DNA from: Fusobacterium sp.
GTDB lineage: Bacteria; Fusobacteriota; Fusobacteriia; Fusobacteriales; Fusobacteriaceae
NCBI GenBank assembly: GCA_019410665.1
Contig: DXSD01000072.1
Coordinates: 1-10,043 of the forward strand
DNA length: 10,043 bases
Direction of reading: 5' to 3'
The notes under the pieces are model-generated. The model was not told the origin of the DNA. It ran no database searches and worked only from the letters and a program-made list of their open reading frames with translations. Every line of letters begins with the position of its first letter. Position 1 is the first letter of the stretch. Positions 1-7,108 of the stretch are shown one piece after another. The translations under genes and the position numbers were made by a program.

Positions 1-1040
1 TTGAAAATATTCAAATAGTAGATGATTTTGTAAATTATGCTACAACTCTATTTAAAGTTTTTGGTAAAAGTGTAAAATATTGGATAACTTTAAATGAACA
101 AAATATTTTTACATCATTAGGATGGCTTACAGCTCAACATCCACCTGGAAAATTTGATGATCAAAAAATGTTCTACCAAGTAAATCATCACGCTTTCTTA
201 GCTCATGCTAAAGCTGTATTAGCTTATCGTAAATTAGGATTTACAGGAAAGATTGGAGCAAGTTTTGCATATACTCCAAGTTATGCAATAGATTGTAATC
301 CAATAAATGCTATGTCTAAAATTAATTATGATGATTTAAAAAATTATTGGTGGCTAGATGTGTATGCTTATGGAGAATATCCAAAAGCTGCAATGAGATA
401 TTTAGAGAAAAAAGGTATAGCTCCAATAGTAACTGAAGAAGAAAAAGAAATTTTAAAATTAGCAGCTAAAGAGATTAATTTTATGGGTGTTAATTATTAT
501 CAAAGTTGTGTATGTGAATACAATCCAATAGATGGAGTTACTCCATATGGAACTATGAATACTACTGGAAAAAAAGGTTCAGGACAAGTTGTTGGAATAC
601 CTGGAGTATATAAAAATCCAGCTAATCCATACTTAAAAACAACAGACTGGGATTGGACAATAGATCCAAGTGGATTAAAATATTTATGTAGAGAAATAAC
701 AAGTAGATATAGATTACCAATTGTTATTTCTGAAAATGGATTAGGAGCTTTTGATAAACTAGAAGATGATAAGTCAATTCATGATATTTATAGAATTGAA
801 TATATAAAAGAACATTTAAGAGCTTTATATGAAGCTATTGATGAAGGTTGTGAAGTATTAGCTTATTGTACTTGGTCATTTACAGATCTACTTAGCTGGT
901 TAAATGGATATCAAAAAAGATATGGATTTGTTTATGTAGATAGAAATGAAGAGAGTGGAAGCTTAGATAGATATAAAAAGGATAGTTTCTATTGGTATCA
1001 AGAAGTTATAAAAACTAATGGAGAATCTTTAAAGAAATAA
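1..1040 (+). CDS. 6-phospho-beta-glucosidase, glycoside hydrolase family 1 (5' end outside window)
   Basis: The frame is open from the window edge (first whole codon at base 3), giving 345 residues. Family members are about 470-480 residues, so roughly 130 N-terminal residues are missing. Both catalytic glutamates of the retaining GH1 (beta/alpha)8 barrel are visible: the acid/base in TLNEQ (codon 96-98) and the nucleophile in ISENG (codon 732-734). Near the C-terminus, LLSWLNGYQKRYG places Ser, Lys (+7) and Tyr (+9) as in the residues that bind the substrate 6-phosphate in LacG/BglA-type enzymes. It should therefore hydrolyse PTS-imported phosphorylated beta-glucosides (cellobiose-6-P, salicin-6-P) in the cytoplasm. 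The sequence around SWLNGYQKRYGF resembles phospho-beta-glucosidases more than LacG, but a phospho-galactosidase is not excluded. A PTS transporter may lie upstream. A terminator follows directly. Confidence 0.93.
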   Translation, partial: ENIQIVDDFVNYATTLFKVFGKSVKYWITLNEQNIFTSLGWLTAQHPPGKFDDQKMFYQVNHHAFLAHAKAVLAYRKLGFTGKIGASFAYTPSYAIDCNPINAMSKINYDDLKNYWWLDVYAYGEYPKAAMRYLEKKGIAPIVTEEEKEILKLAAKEINFMGVNYYQSCVCEYNPIDGVTPYGTMNTTGKKGSGQVVGIPGVYKNPANPYLKTTDWDWTIDPSGLKYLCREITSRYRLPIVISENGLGAFDKLEDDKSIHDIYRIEYIKEHLRALYEAIDEGCEVLAYCTWSFTDLLSWLNGYQKRYGFVYVDRNEESGSLDRYKKDSFYWYQEVIKTNGESLKK

Positions 1041-1050
1041 TAGTTTATAT

Positions 1051-1092
1051 GGAGAAAATATTGTAGAGATACACTATTTTCTCCCTTTTTTT
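1051..1092 (+). terminator. Intrinsic terminator of the GH1 gene
   Basis: GGAGAAAATA (1051-1060) pairs perfectly with TATTTTCTCC (1075-1084). After one mismatch the stem continues with TGTA/TACA (1062-1065 with 1070-1073), closed by a GAGA tetraloop. A run of seven T follows at 1086-1092, overlapping the last codons of the convergent gene. There is no matching U-tract on the other strand, so it should act mainly on the rightward transcript. Confidence 0.88.
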
Positions 1093-1333
1093 ATTCCTCT
1101 TTTCCAGCACACATTATATTATCTATATCAAAAGCATGACAGGGAGTTACAGCATATATTGTACCACAATGTGGGCACTTATACTCAAAAGTATCCATTA
1201 TAATCTCATTTTTACAATTCTCACATGTAAATTGAGCAGGGATTGGCATAAGTTGTTCGTTAAATCCCATCATTCTAAGTTTAGCTACTACCTGTTTACC
1301 ATTTTCAAATTTTCCAGAGCAACCATCATGCAT
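1091..1333 (-). CDS. Small zinc-ribbon protein with seven cysteines, function unknown
   Basis: This is an 80-residue acidic, soluble protein with no signal peptide or membrane segment. It has two CxxC knuckles, C37-x2-C40 and C53-x2-C56, separated by 12 residues, which is a zinc-ribbon or rubredoxin-like arrangement. Three further cysteines (C5, C65, C75) and histidines H2, H55 and H66 sit in conserved-looking surroundings (HDGC near the start, TPCHAFD and CAGK near the end), so a second metal site or a redox role is possible. I recognise the general type, an uncharacterised small zinc-ribbon protein of anaerobes, but not a function. The frame could start at a TTG at 1348, but that codon lies within the Shine-Dalgarno GGAGGT, so the ATG at 1333 is chosen. 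It has the same strand as the EF-G-like gene upstream, 108 bases away, and converges on the GH1 gene. Confidence 0.85.
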   Translation of the reverse strand: MHDGCSGKFENGKQVVAKLRMMGFNEQLMPIPAQFTCENCKNEIIMDTFEYKCPHCGTIYAVTPCHAFDIDNIMCAGKEE

Positions 1334-1340
1334 AATTTTT

Positions 1341-1346
1341 ACCTCC
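1341..1346 (-). promoter_or_regulatory. Ribosome binding site that fixes the start at 1333
   Basis: GGAGGT on the minus strand lies 7 bases before ATG 1333. It overlaps the alternative in-frame TTG (1346-1348), which therefore cannot be the start. Confidence 0.85.
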
Positions 1347-1362
1347 AAAGTTTTATTAATAA

Positions 1363-1398
1363 AATAAGAGTTGCCACATCTCTGTTACAACTCTTATT
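1363..1398 (-). terminator. Hairpin after the EF-G-like gene: probable terminator or leader stem
   Basis: An 11-bp perfect inverted repeat, AATAAGAGTTG (1363-1373) and CAACTCTTATT (1388-1398), encloses a 14-base loop. In leftward RNA the 3' arm runs into a U-rich stretch (UUAUUUUAUUAAU), compatible with a modest intrinsic terminator 44 bases after the EF-G-like stop. It also lies directly upstream of the zinc-ribbon gene's ribosome binding site, so it could instead be a leader stem limiting read-through into that gene. Confidence 0.55.
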
Positions 1399-1440
1399 AT
1401 TCTACAATATATTCAATTTAATTTCAGTAACATATGTTAC
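1399..1440 (-). promoter_or_regulatory. Putative promoter of the zinc-ribbon gene with adjacent palindromic operator
   Basis: On the minus strand CTGAAA (1422-1427) is followed after 17 bases by TAGAAT (1399-1404), which fits a weak-to-moderate sigma-70 type promoter. A perfect 14-bp palindrome, GTAACATATGTTAC (1427-1440), touches the -35 element and fills the gap up to the EF-G-like stop codon. Its size and place suit a dimeric repressor or activator. The predicted start would fall within the hairpin at 1363-1398, so promoter and terminator readings compete. Confidence 0.35.
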
Positions 1441-1441
1441 A

Positions 1442-3505
1442 CTAATCTTTTTTTCTAGCAGCAATAATTTTTTGAGCAAGAACATCAGGAACTTCCTCAT
1501 ATCTAGCAAATTCAAATGAGAACTCTCCTCTACCTTGAGTCATAGCTCTTAAATCTAGGGCATAATTTAATATTTCTGCTTGAGGAACTTCTACATATAA
1601 TACATGCTCACCATATTCATTATGATCCATTCCCAAGATTCTACCTCTACGTTTATTCATATCCCCCATTACATCTCCAAGATATACTTCAGGAATAGTT
1701 ATCTTCATAGATAGCACTGGCTCTAATAAAACAGGTTTAGCTTCTTCAATTCCCTTTCTAAAAGCTAGAATAGCAGCTTGTTTAAATGATATTTCATTAG
1801 AGTCAACAGGGTGATAAGAACCATCGTATAGAGTAGCTTTGAAATTTATAACTGGATATCCAGCTAGTGTTCCTTTTTCCTTAGCTTCAAGTAATCCTTT
1901 TTCGACAGCAGGAATAAAAGATTTAGGAACTACTCCACCATGAATATCATCTACAAATTCAAACTCCTTATCATCACAATGTTCAAATTTTATAAATACA
2001 TCTCCATATTGTCCAGCTCCACCAGATTGCTTTTTATGTTTACCTTGTACAGATGATGTACCTTTAATGGTTTCTCTGTAAGAAACAATTGGATCAGCTA
2101 AAACAGCATGGACACCAAATTTATTTTTAATTTTACAAATTGTGATATATAGATGTTTTTCTCCTTGACCACCTATTAATAGTTGTTTTGTCTCATGGTT
2201 TCTATACATTCTAAAAGTAGGATCCTCTTCCATCATTCTTTGTAAACATGTACTTAACTTTTCATCATCAGCTTTCTCAGCAGGATCTACTCCAGAATAG
2301 AAACAAGCTTTTGGAAAATCAATTGCTGGATACTCAATAGGATTATCTTTGTCACATAAAGTATCTCCTGTTTGAGTATATTGTAATTTAGTAGTAGCAC
2401 CAATATCTCCAGCAGCTACTTCAAGAGCTTCCTCTTGTTTATTTCCTCTTAAGAAGAAAACTTGAGAAATTTTTTCTTTTTTATTTTTATTGACATTTAA
2501 AACTTCCATATCTTTTTTAAGAACACCAGAATTAACTTTAAATAGAGTAATCTTACCAATAAATGGGTCAACTAATGTTTTAAAAACAGTAGCTGAGAAA
2601 GGTTCATCTCTATCTACTTTTCTAACAACTTCCTCTCCAGCTGGATTTGTTCCAACTCTCTCTCCATTAAACATTTCATTAGGAAGAGGCATATAGTCAT
2701 TGATTAATTTAAAAAGAGTATGGATTCCAATACCTTGTATAGCAGAACCTACCATAACAGGAACAACATCTCCATTTACAACTCCCTTATGAAGTCCTCT
2801 TTTTATCTCTTCAACAGTAAACTCTTCACCATTAAAATATTTCTCCATAAGTTCTTCATCAGTTTCTGCAACAGCTTCCATAAGAAGATTTCTAACTTCT
2901 GATACATCCATAAAATCTGGAATTGGTCTGTCTTCACATTCAGTTCCATTAAAAATTCTACTTTTCATCTCTATAATATTAACGAAACCTTTAAACTCTT
3001 CTTTTTCCCCAATAGGTACACAGAAAGGAGCAATTTTTTTACCAAACTTCTCTTTTAATTCATAAAGCAGTTTTTCATAGTTAATATAACCTTTATCCAT
3101 CTTGTTAAGATAGATGATTCTAGGTTGTTTTTTCTCCTCAAGAATTCTCCAAGCTTTTTCTGCACCAACTTCTACCCCTGAAGTTGCATCTAGCACTATA
3201 ACAGAGCTTCCAGATACTTTAACAGCAGATTCAACCTCTCCAATAAAGTCAAAATATCCTGGAGTATCTAAAAAGTTATATTTTCCATCTCCATATTCAA
3301 TAGGAATAACAGAGGTATTTATAGAGAAAACCCTTCTAATTTCCTCTTTATCATAGTCAGACACAGTATTTCCATCTTCTACAGTCCCCATTTTATTAAT
3401 AGTTTTAGAAATATATAGCAGAGCTTCTGTCAGAGTAGTTTTTCCACTTCCTCTATGTCCTAAAAGAGATATGTTTCTTATTTTTGCAATTTCATAGTTC
3501 TTCAT
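1442..3505 (-). CDS. Elongation factor G-like GTPase (FusA2-type EF-G paralogue)
   Basis: The 687-residue protein has full EF-G architecture. The G domain has a P-loop GHRGSGKT (16-23), switch II DTPGYFDF (80-87), NKMD (134-137) and GSA (253-255). Domain II begins near 300, domain III includes GQGEKHL (446-452), domain IV includes KKQSGGAGQYGDV (490-502) and YHPVDSNE (564-571), and domain V includes LRAMTQGRGEFSFEF (652-666). It differs from canonical FusA: AHIDAGKTT is replaced, DTPGHVDF reads DTPGYFDF, the switch I RGITI box reads RVFSI (58-62), and GELHL reads GEKHL. These are traits of the EF-G paralogue group often called EF-G-like or FusA2. Some members bind GTP and ribosomes; their physiological role is not well defined. 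The main fusA is presumably elsewhere. The frame opens 24 codons earlier, but AGGAGGG lies 7 bases before ATG 3505. Confidence 0.9.
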   Translation of the reverse strand: MKNYEIAKIRNISLLGHRGSGKTTLTEALLYISKTINKMGTVEDGNTVSDYDKEEIRRVFSINTSVIPIEYGDGKYNFLDTPGYFDFIGEVESAVKVSGSSVIVLDATSGVEVGAEKAWRILEEKKQPRIIYLNKMDKGYINYEKLLYELKEKFGKKIAPFCVPIGEKEEFKGFVNIIEMKSRIFNGTECEDRPIPDFMDVSEVRNLLMEAVAETDEELMEKYFNGEEFTVEEIKRGLHKGVVNGDVVPVMVGSAIQGIGIHTLFKLINDYMPLPNEMFNGERVGTNPAGEEVVRKVDRDEPFSATVFKTLVDPFIGKITLFKVNSGVLKKDMEVLNVNKNKKEKISQVFFLRGNKQEEALEVAAGDIGATTKLQYTQTGDTLCDKDNPIEYPAIDFPKACFYSGVDPAEKADDEKLSTCLQRMMEEDPTFRMYRNHETKQLLIGGQGEKHLYITICKIKNKFGVHAVLADPIVSYRETIKGTSSVQGKHKKQSGGAGQYGDVFIKFEHCDDKEFEFVDDIHGGVVPKSFIPAVEKGLLEAKEKGTLAGYPVINFKATLYDGSYHPVDSNEISFKQAAILAFRKGIEEAKPVLLEPVLSMKITIPEVYLGDVMGDMNKRRGRILGMDHNEYGEHVLYVEVPQAEILNYALDLRAMTQGRGEFSFEFARYEEVPDVLAQKIIAARKKD

Positions 3506-3512
3506 AATTACG

Positions 3513-3519
3513 CCCTCCT
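3513..3519 (-). promoter_or_regulatory. Ribosome binding site of the EF-G-like gene
   Basis: AGGAGGG on the minus strand, 7 bases before ATG 3505, fixes the start 24 codons inside the longest open frame. The same bases can pair with an upstream segment at 3582-3592 (see findings). Confidence 0.85.
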
Positions 3520-3556
3520 GATTATATAGTAATTGTGTTCTGTATCTCACTACTTG

Positions 3557-3585
3557 TATATAGCTGATAAAACCCAATAAGTCAA
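3557..3585 (-). promoter_or_regulatory. Sigma-70-type promoter of the EF-G-like gene
   Basis: On the minus strand TTGACT (3580-3585) and TATATA (3557-3562) are separated by exactly 17 bases. The expected transcription start is near 3550, leaving a leader of about 45 bases before ATG 3505. This suggests the EF-G-like gene is transcribed on its own as well as, possibly, by read-through from the methyltransferase gene, which ends at 3602 with no clear terminator. Confidence 0.65.
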
Positions 3586-3601
3586 GAGGGCAAATAAAAA
3601 A

Positions 3602-4816
3602 TTAATTATATTTTATTAAAAAATAAGGAGATAATAATTCATCAAGAAGAGGCTCTATTCCAAGATACTCTTTGAAATTTCTATATTCAGCATATTTTTT
3701 ATCTAAATTATCCTTTGAAATTTTTTCCTTAATTCCCCTAATTAAAATATTTTTAGGAGTATGCTCCATATCAATAAATTCCATAACTTGAGTTTTAAAT
3801 CCACATAGTTCCAATGCTTGAGCTCTAAAAGCATCAGTAGCTAAAGAGGTAAATTTTTCAAAAAGGATTCCATGTTTACCTAAAGGAAGTTCTTTTTGGA
3901 AAAATTCAGAACTTTTATTTTTACTCATTTTTTCATTAAATTCATGCTGACAACATGGAACAGCTAAGATCGCCTTTGCTCCTAATTCTAATCCTTTTAA
4001 AATAGCATAATCAGTGGCATTGTTACAAGCATGCAATGAAAAAATCAAGTCTACATTTTGTAATTTATCGAAATCTTTTATATCTCCAGTTAAAAATTCA
4101 AGATTCTCACAGTTTAACTCTTTAGCAATTTTATTACATTTTTCCATAACATCTTTTTTTAAATCTAAGCCAATAATCTCATAAGTAAATTCTTTAATAT
4201 TATTTAAATAATAGTGTAGAGCAAAAGTAAGATAAGATTTTCCACAACCAAAGTCAACTACCTTAATGTGAGTATTTATTAACTTTTTATTTTGCATCTC
4301 TTTTATTGTATCATCAATAAACTCTAAATATTTGTTAATTTGTCTAAATTTATCATAGGAATTTTTAAAAACCTTTCCATCTTCTCCCATAACTCCTAAT
4401 TTAATTAAGAAAGGAACAGGAACCCCTTCATCAATAATATATTTTTTCTTTTTATTATGTTCTAAAGATTCAACAGACTTACTATTTTTTATCTCCTTTA
4501 GATTGTACTCATTTTTTCCTTTCAGAATTTGATAATCTATCCCTTGAGTAATAAGTAATATTTGTTTGAACTTATCTAAAATATCTGAAAATTTTATTAA
4601 AAACTCTTCTAAAGGGATATTTTCATGATAAGCTTTTTTATCCTTAAAAGTTTCAAGTTGGATATAGATCTCATTTTTTATAAGAACAGGTTTTAAATTT
4701 CCTTTTGTAAACTCCATTTTTTTATCAATAGGATTAGAAATGCTTCCTTTAATAAAAAGATTATTTTGGACTACCTCTTTAAAAAGATTTTCAATATATA
4801 GTTTATCAACCTTCAT
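3602..4816 (-). CDS. SAM-dependent methyltransferase, METTL25/RRNAD1-like (Methyltransf_32 type)
   Basis: The protein has 404 residues. The N-terminal 120 or so form a lysine-rich region of unknown role. Then comes HNKKKKYIIDEGVPVPFL, a conserved-looking segment ahead of the Rossmann-type methyltransferase domain. SAM motif I is VDFGCGKSYL (187-196) and the acidic motif II residue lies in GLD (216-218). LHACNNATD (261-269) and VPCCQHE (286-292) are the LHAC and PCC signatures of the METTL25/RRNAD1-like group. No membrane segment is seen. The substrate is unknown: the eukaryotic relatives suggest RNA or protein, but this is inference. The frame can be read from GTG 4825, but that codon is part of the Shine-Dalgarno GAGGTG, so ATG 4816 is chosen. 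It is divergent from the metal ATPase and lies 96 bases upstream of the EF-G-like gene on the same strand, so a shared translation-related role is possible but unproven. Confidence 0.88.
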   Translation of the reverse strand: MKVDKLYIENLFKEVVQNNLFIKGSISNPIDKKMEFTKGNLKPVLIKNEIYIQLETFKDKKAYHENIPLEEFLIKFSDILDKFKQILLITQGIDYQILKGKNEYNLKEIKNSKSVESLEHNKKKKYIIDEGVPVPFLIKLGVMGEDGKVFKNSYDKFRQINKYLEFIDDTIKEMQNKKLINTHIKVVDFGCGKSYLTFALHYYLNNIKEFTYEIIGLDLKKDVMEKCNKIAKELNCENLEFLTGDIKDFDKLQNVDLIFSLHACNNATDYAILKGLELGAKAILAVPCCQHEFNEKMSKNKSSEFFQKELPLGKHGILFEKFTSLATDAFRAQALELCGFKTQVMEFIDMEHTPKNILIRGIKEKISKDNLDKKYAEYRNFKEYLGIEPLLDELLSPYFLIKYN

Positions 4817-4822
4817 TAATTT

Positions 4823-4828
4823 CACCTC
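4823..4828 (-). promoter_or_regulatory. Ribosome binding site that fixes the start at 4816
   Basis: GAGGTG on the minus strand ends 6 bases before ATG 4816 and includes the alternative GTG start at 4823-4825, which argues against that longer start. Confidence 0.8.
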
Positions 4829-4841
4829 ATTTTATTTTATA

Positions 4842-4875
4842 ATTATATCTTAGCATAGAGGATAAACCTTGTCTA
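4842..4875 (-). promoter_or_regulatory. Putative promoter of the methyltransferase gene
   Basis: On the minus strand TAGACA (4870-4875) is followed after 17 bases by TAAGAT (4847-4852). A perfect TATAAT (4842-4847) overlaps the latter but sits 22 bases from TAGACA. Either gives a short leader of about 20-25 bases before ATG 4816. Confidence 0.45.
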
Positions 4876-4893
4876 TTTTATTTTAAATATTCC

Positions 4894-4922
4894 TTGACAA
4901 AAAAAATGAAATATGTTAAATT
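4894..4922 (+). promoter_or_regulatory. Putative promoter of the metal ATPase gene
   Basis: A consensus -35 TTGACA (4894-4899) is followed after 17 bases by TAAATT (4917-4922). The predicted start is near 4929, at the edge of the repeated G-tract element that follows. A perfect TATAAT at 4952-4957 could be a second -10 but has no good -35 at normal distance. Confidence 0.55.
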
Positions 4923-4927
4923 TTAAA

Positions 4928-4946
4928 TATAGGGTATAGGGGTATA
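4928..4946 (+). promoter_or_regulatory. Tandem TATA-G-tract-TATA element, candidate metal-responsive operator
   Basis: TATAGGGTATA (4928-4938) and TATAGGGGTATA (4935-4946) overlap by four bases and form two G-tract cores flanked by TATA arms. The element covers the predicted +1 region of the ATPase promoter, where a bound repressor would block transcription. G/C-tract cores with A/T arms are typical of CsoR/RcnR-family sites. That assignment is inference, and no regulator gene of this type is in the window. Confidence 0.45.
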
Positions 4947-4978
4947 TAGTATATAATTTTAGAAAGGATAGATAAATT

Positions 4979-7108
4979 ATGAAGAAAGTTGAATATGAAG
5001 TAAAAAATTTAGATTGTGCTGGTTGTGCTGGAAAGATACAACATAAGGCAGGAACATTAGGTGGCGTTATTAATGCAAATTTAGATCTTTACAAAAAAAG
5101 ATTTACTCTAGAGATAGATGAGAATTTTGAAGAGGAGTTATTTCTCCATGAGATAAACTCTTTTGCAGATTCTATAGAACCAGGAACTTTGATATTAAAG
5201 CTAGAGGAATATGACGAAGAGGAAGAGATAAGAAAAAGAGAAGAAGAGAGAAAAATAGAGGAATTAAATGAGAGAAAAGAAAAGATAACCATTATCATTG
5301 GAAGTGTTTTATTTATAGTGGCTATTTTATTAGGATATATGCATCCTACTTTAAAATTGCCAATTGCAATTCTAGCTTATATAATTTTAGGTTGGGATGT
5401 AGTGTTGAAATCTTTTAAAAATATAACTAAAGGTAACTTTATGGATGAAAATTTTCTTATGACAATTGCCACTTTTGGAGCTTTTTATTTAAATGAGAGT
5501 ACAGAAGCAGTAGGAGTTATGTTATTTTACAAAATAGGAGAGTACTTTCAAGATAAGGCAGTTTCAAACTCTAGAAAATCTATTGAAAAGCTTTTAGATA
5601 TAAGACCTGATTATGCTAATATAAAAAATGAAAAGGGAGAGCTGATTACTATATCACCTAAAAAATTGAAAAAGGGAGATATTATTGTAGTAAAGGCTGG
5701 AGAAAAAATTCCTGTAGATGGAATAGTAGTGAAAGGAGAGAGTACTTTAAATACATCGGCATTGACTGGAGAATCATTACCATTAGAGGTTACAGTGGGA
5801 AGTGAAGCTTTAAGTGGAAGCCTTAATGGAACAGGGGTATTAGAGTTAAAAGTCACAAAACTTTTTGCTGATTCTACAATAAATAAAATTATCTCTATGG
5901 TTGAAGATGCTAGTAATAAAAAAGCTGAATCAGAAAAGTTTATAACTAAATTTGCAAGATATTATACTCCAGTGGTTGTTATATCAGCAGTAGTTGTAGG
6001 AATACTATTACCACTTATATTTGGTAATTTTAATCTTTGGTTTGGAAGAGCCTTAATATTTTTAGTAATTTCTTGTCCTTGTGCATTGGTTTTATCAGTT
6101 CCACTTACATTTTTTAGTAGTATAGGAATAGCATCTAAACAGGGAATATTAATAAAAGGTGGAAACTATTTAGAGGCACTTACTTCAGTTGAAGCAGTAG
6201 TTTTTGATAAAACTGGAACATTAACTAAGGGAAAATTTAAAATTTCTGAAATTGAAAATATTAATTGTTCAAAAGATGAATTATTAAAAACTGCCCAAAT
6301 AGGGGAATTTTATTCTAATCATCCAATAGGAAAGGCAATAATAAACCAATTAAATGATGAGATTGAAGAGGAATATATTGAAGGGTATAAAGAAATTAGT
6401 GGTTTTGGAGTAGTTGCTTACTATGAAGGCCAAGAGATATTAGTTGGAAATTATAAATTGATGAAAGATTATGGAGTAGAAGTAGAAGAAAAAGAGTATG
6501 CAGGAACAGTTATATATACAGCTAGAGATGGAGAGTTCTTAGGATATATTTATATAAGTGATGAGATAAAAGCAGATTCTAAAGAGACGATAGCTCAACT
6601 TAGAGATTTAAAAGTAGAAAGTTATATGTTAACAGGAGATAATAAGATAATAGGAGAGATGGTAGGAGAAAATATAGGTATCAAAAAAGAAAATATATTT
6701 ACTCATTTATTACCACAGGATAAAGTAAGTAAAATCCAAGAGATAATGAGAAAAAAAGAGAAAAAAGTAGTTTTTGTAGGCGATGGAATAAATGATGCTC
6801 CTGTTCTTTCAATAGCTGATATAGGAATAGCTATGGGAGGAATGGGAAGTGATATAGCAGTAGAAACAGCTGATGTAGTAATAATGAAAGATGAACCATC
6901 AAAAGTAGTAGAGCTCTTAAAAATAGCATCTATTAATAAAAAAGTAGTTATTCAAAATATAGTTTTTGCACTTGGTATAAAAATTTTAGTTATGATATTG
7001 GGAGTTTTTGGAGTTGCTAATATGTGGATGGCAATATTTTCAGATGTAGGAGTATCTTTATTAGCAGTATTAAATGCTTCATGGGGAGTAAAGAGATATT
7101 TTAATTAA
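4979..7108 (+). CDS. cadA: Zn2+/Cd2+/Pb2+-exporting P1B-type ATPase (ZntA/CadA type)
   Basis: A 709-residue cytoplasmic-membrane pump that expels heavy-metal cations using ATP. In order: one N-terminal HMA domain with LDCAGC (C13, C16); a highly charged Glu/Lys/Arg linker (76-103); the first membrane helices (about 103-190); the actuator domain with TGES (263-266); the metal-site motif CPC (366-368) in its membrane helix; phosphorylation at D410 in DKTGT; the nucleotide-domain HP (448-449); GDGIND (601-606); and two last helices with K668 and D689. CPC together with the Lys and Asp in the last two helices is the P1B-2 pattern, pointing to Zn/Cd/Pb rather than copper. The family is usually about 700-800 residues and nothing is missing. 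Shine-Dalgarno AAGGA (4964-4968) precedes the ATG by 10 bases. No regulator is adjacent; control probably acts through the G-tract element at 4928-4946. The last codons overlap the convergent WYL gene by 8 bases. Confidence 0.95.
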   Translation: MKKVEYEVKNLDCAGCAGKIQHKAGTLGGVINANLDLYKKRFTLEIDENFEEELFLHEINSFADSIEPGTLILKLEEYDEEEEIRKREEERKIEELNERKEKITIIIGSVLFIVAILLGYMHPTLKLPIAILAYIILGWDVVLKSFKNITKGNFMDENFLMTIATFGAFYLNESTEAVGVMLFYKIGEYFQDKAVSNSRKSIEKLLDIRPDYANIKNEKGELITISPKKLKKGDIIVVKAGEKIPVDGIVVKGESTLNTSALTGESLPLEVTVGSEALSGSLNGTGVLELKVTKLFADSTINKIISMVEDASNKKAESEKFITKFARYYTPVVVISAVVVGILLPLIFGNFNLWFGRALIFLVISCPCALVLSVPLTFFSSIGIASKQGILIKGGNYLEALTSVEAVVFDKTGTLTKGKFKISEIENINCSKDELLKTAQIGEFYSNHPIGKAIINQLNDEIEEEYIEGYKEISGFGVVAYYEGQEILVGNYKLMKDYGVEVEEKEYAGTVIYTARDGEFLGYIYISDEIKADSKETIAQLRDLKVESYMLTGDNKIIGEMVGENIGIKKENIFTHLLPQDKVSKIQEIMRKKEKKVVFVGDGINDAPVLSIADIGIAMGGMGSDIAVETADVVIMKDEPSKVVELLKIASINKKVVIQNIVFALGIKILVMILGVFGVANMWMAIFSDVGVSLLAVLNASWGVKRYFN

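Noticed and set aside
1136..1519. Rightward open frame of 127 codons across the zinc-ribbon gene and the end of the EF-G-like gene
   Set aside because: It is antisense to two well-supported genes, crosses a spacer, has no ribosome binding site and gives a composition typical of an AT-rich shadow frame.
2490..3356. Three short rightward open frames antisense to the EF-G-like gene
   Set aside because: All lie inside a gene with full domain and motif support; they have no start signals or recognisable motifs.
3521..3526. TATAAT on the minus strand as the -10 of the EF-G-like gene
   Set aside because: Transcription would start within the ribosome binding site, leaving no usable leader; the TTGACT-17-TATATA promoter upstream is better.
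4881..4930. TTTTAAATAT repeated exactly 40 bases apart (4881-4890 and 4921-4930), each after CCTTGWC
   Set aside because: In such AT-rich DNA a 10-base A/T repeat is weak evidence, and the intervening sequence is not similar.
5089..5856. Leftward open frames antisense to the metal ATPase, one Ser/Phe-rich
   Set aside because: Their composition is simply the reverse reading of the Glu/Lys-rich linker and actuator domain of the ATPase.
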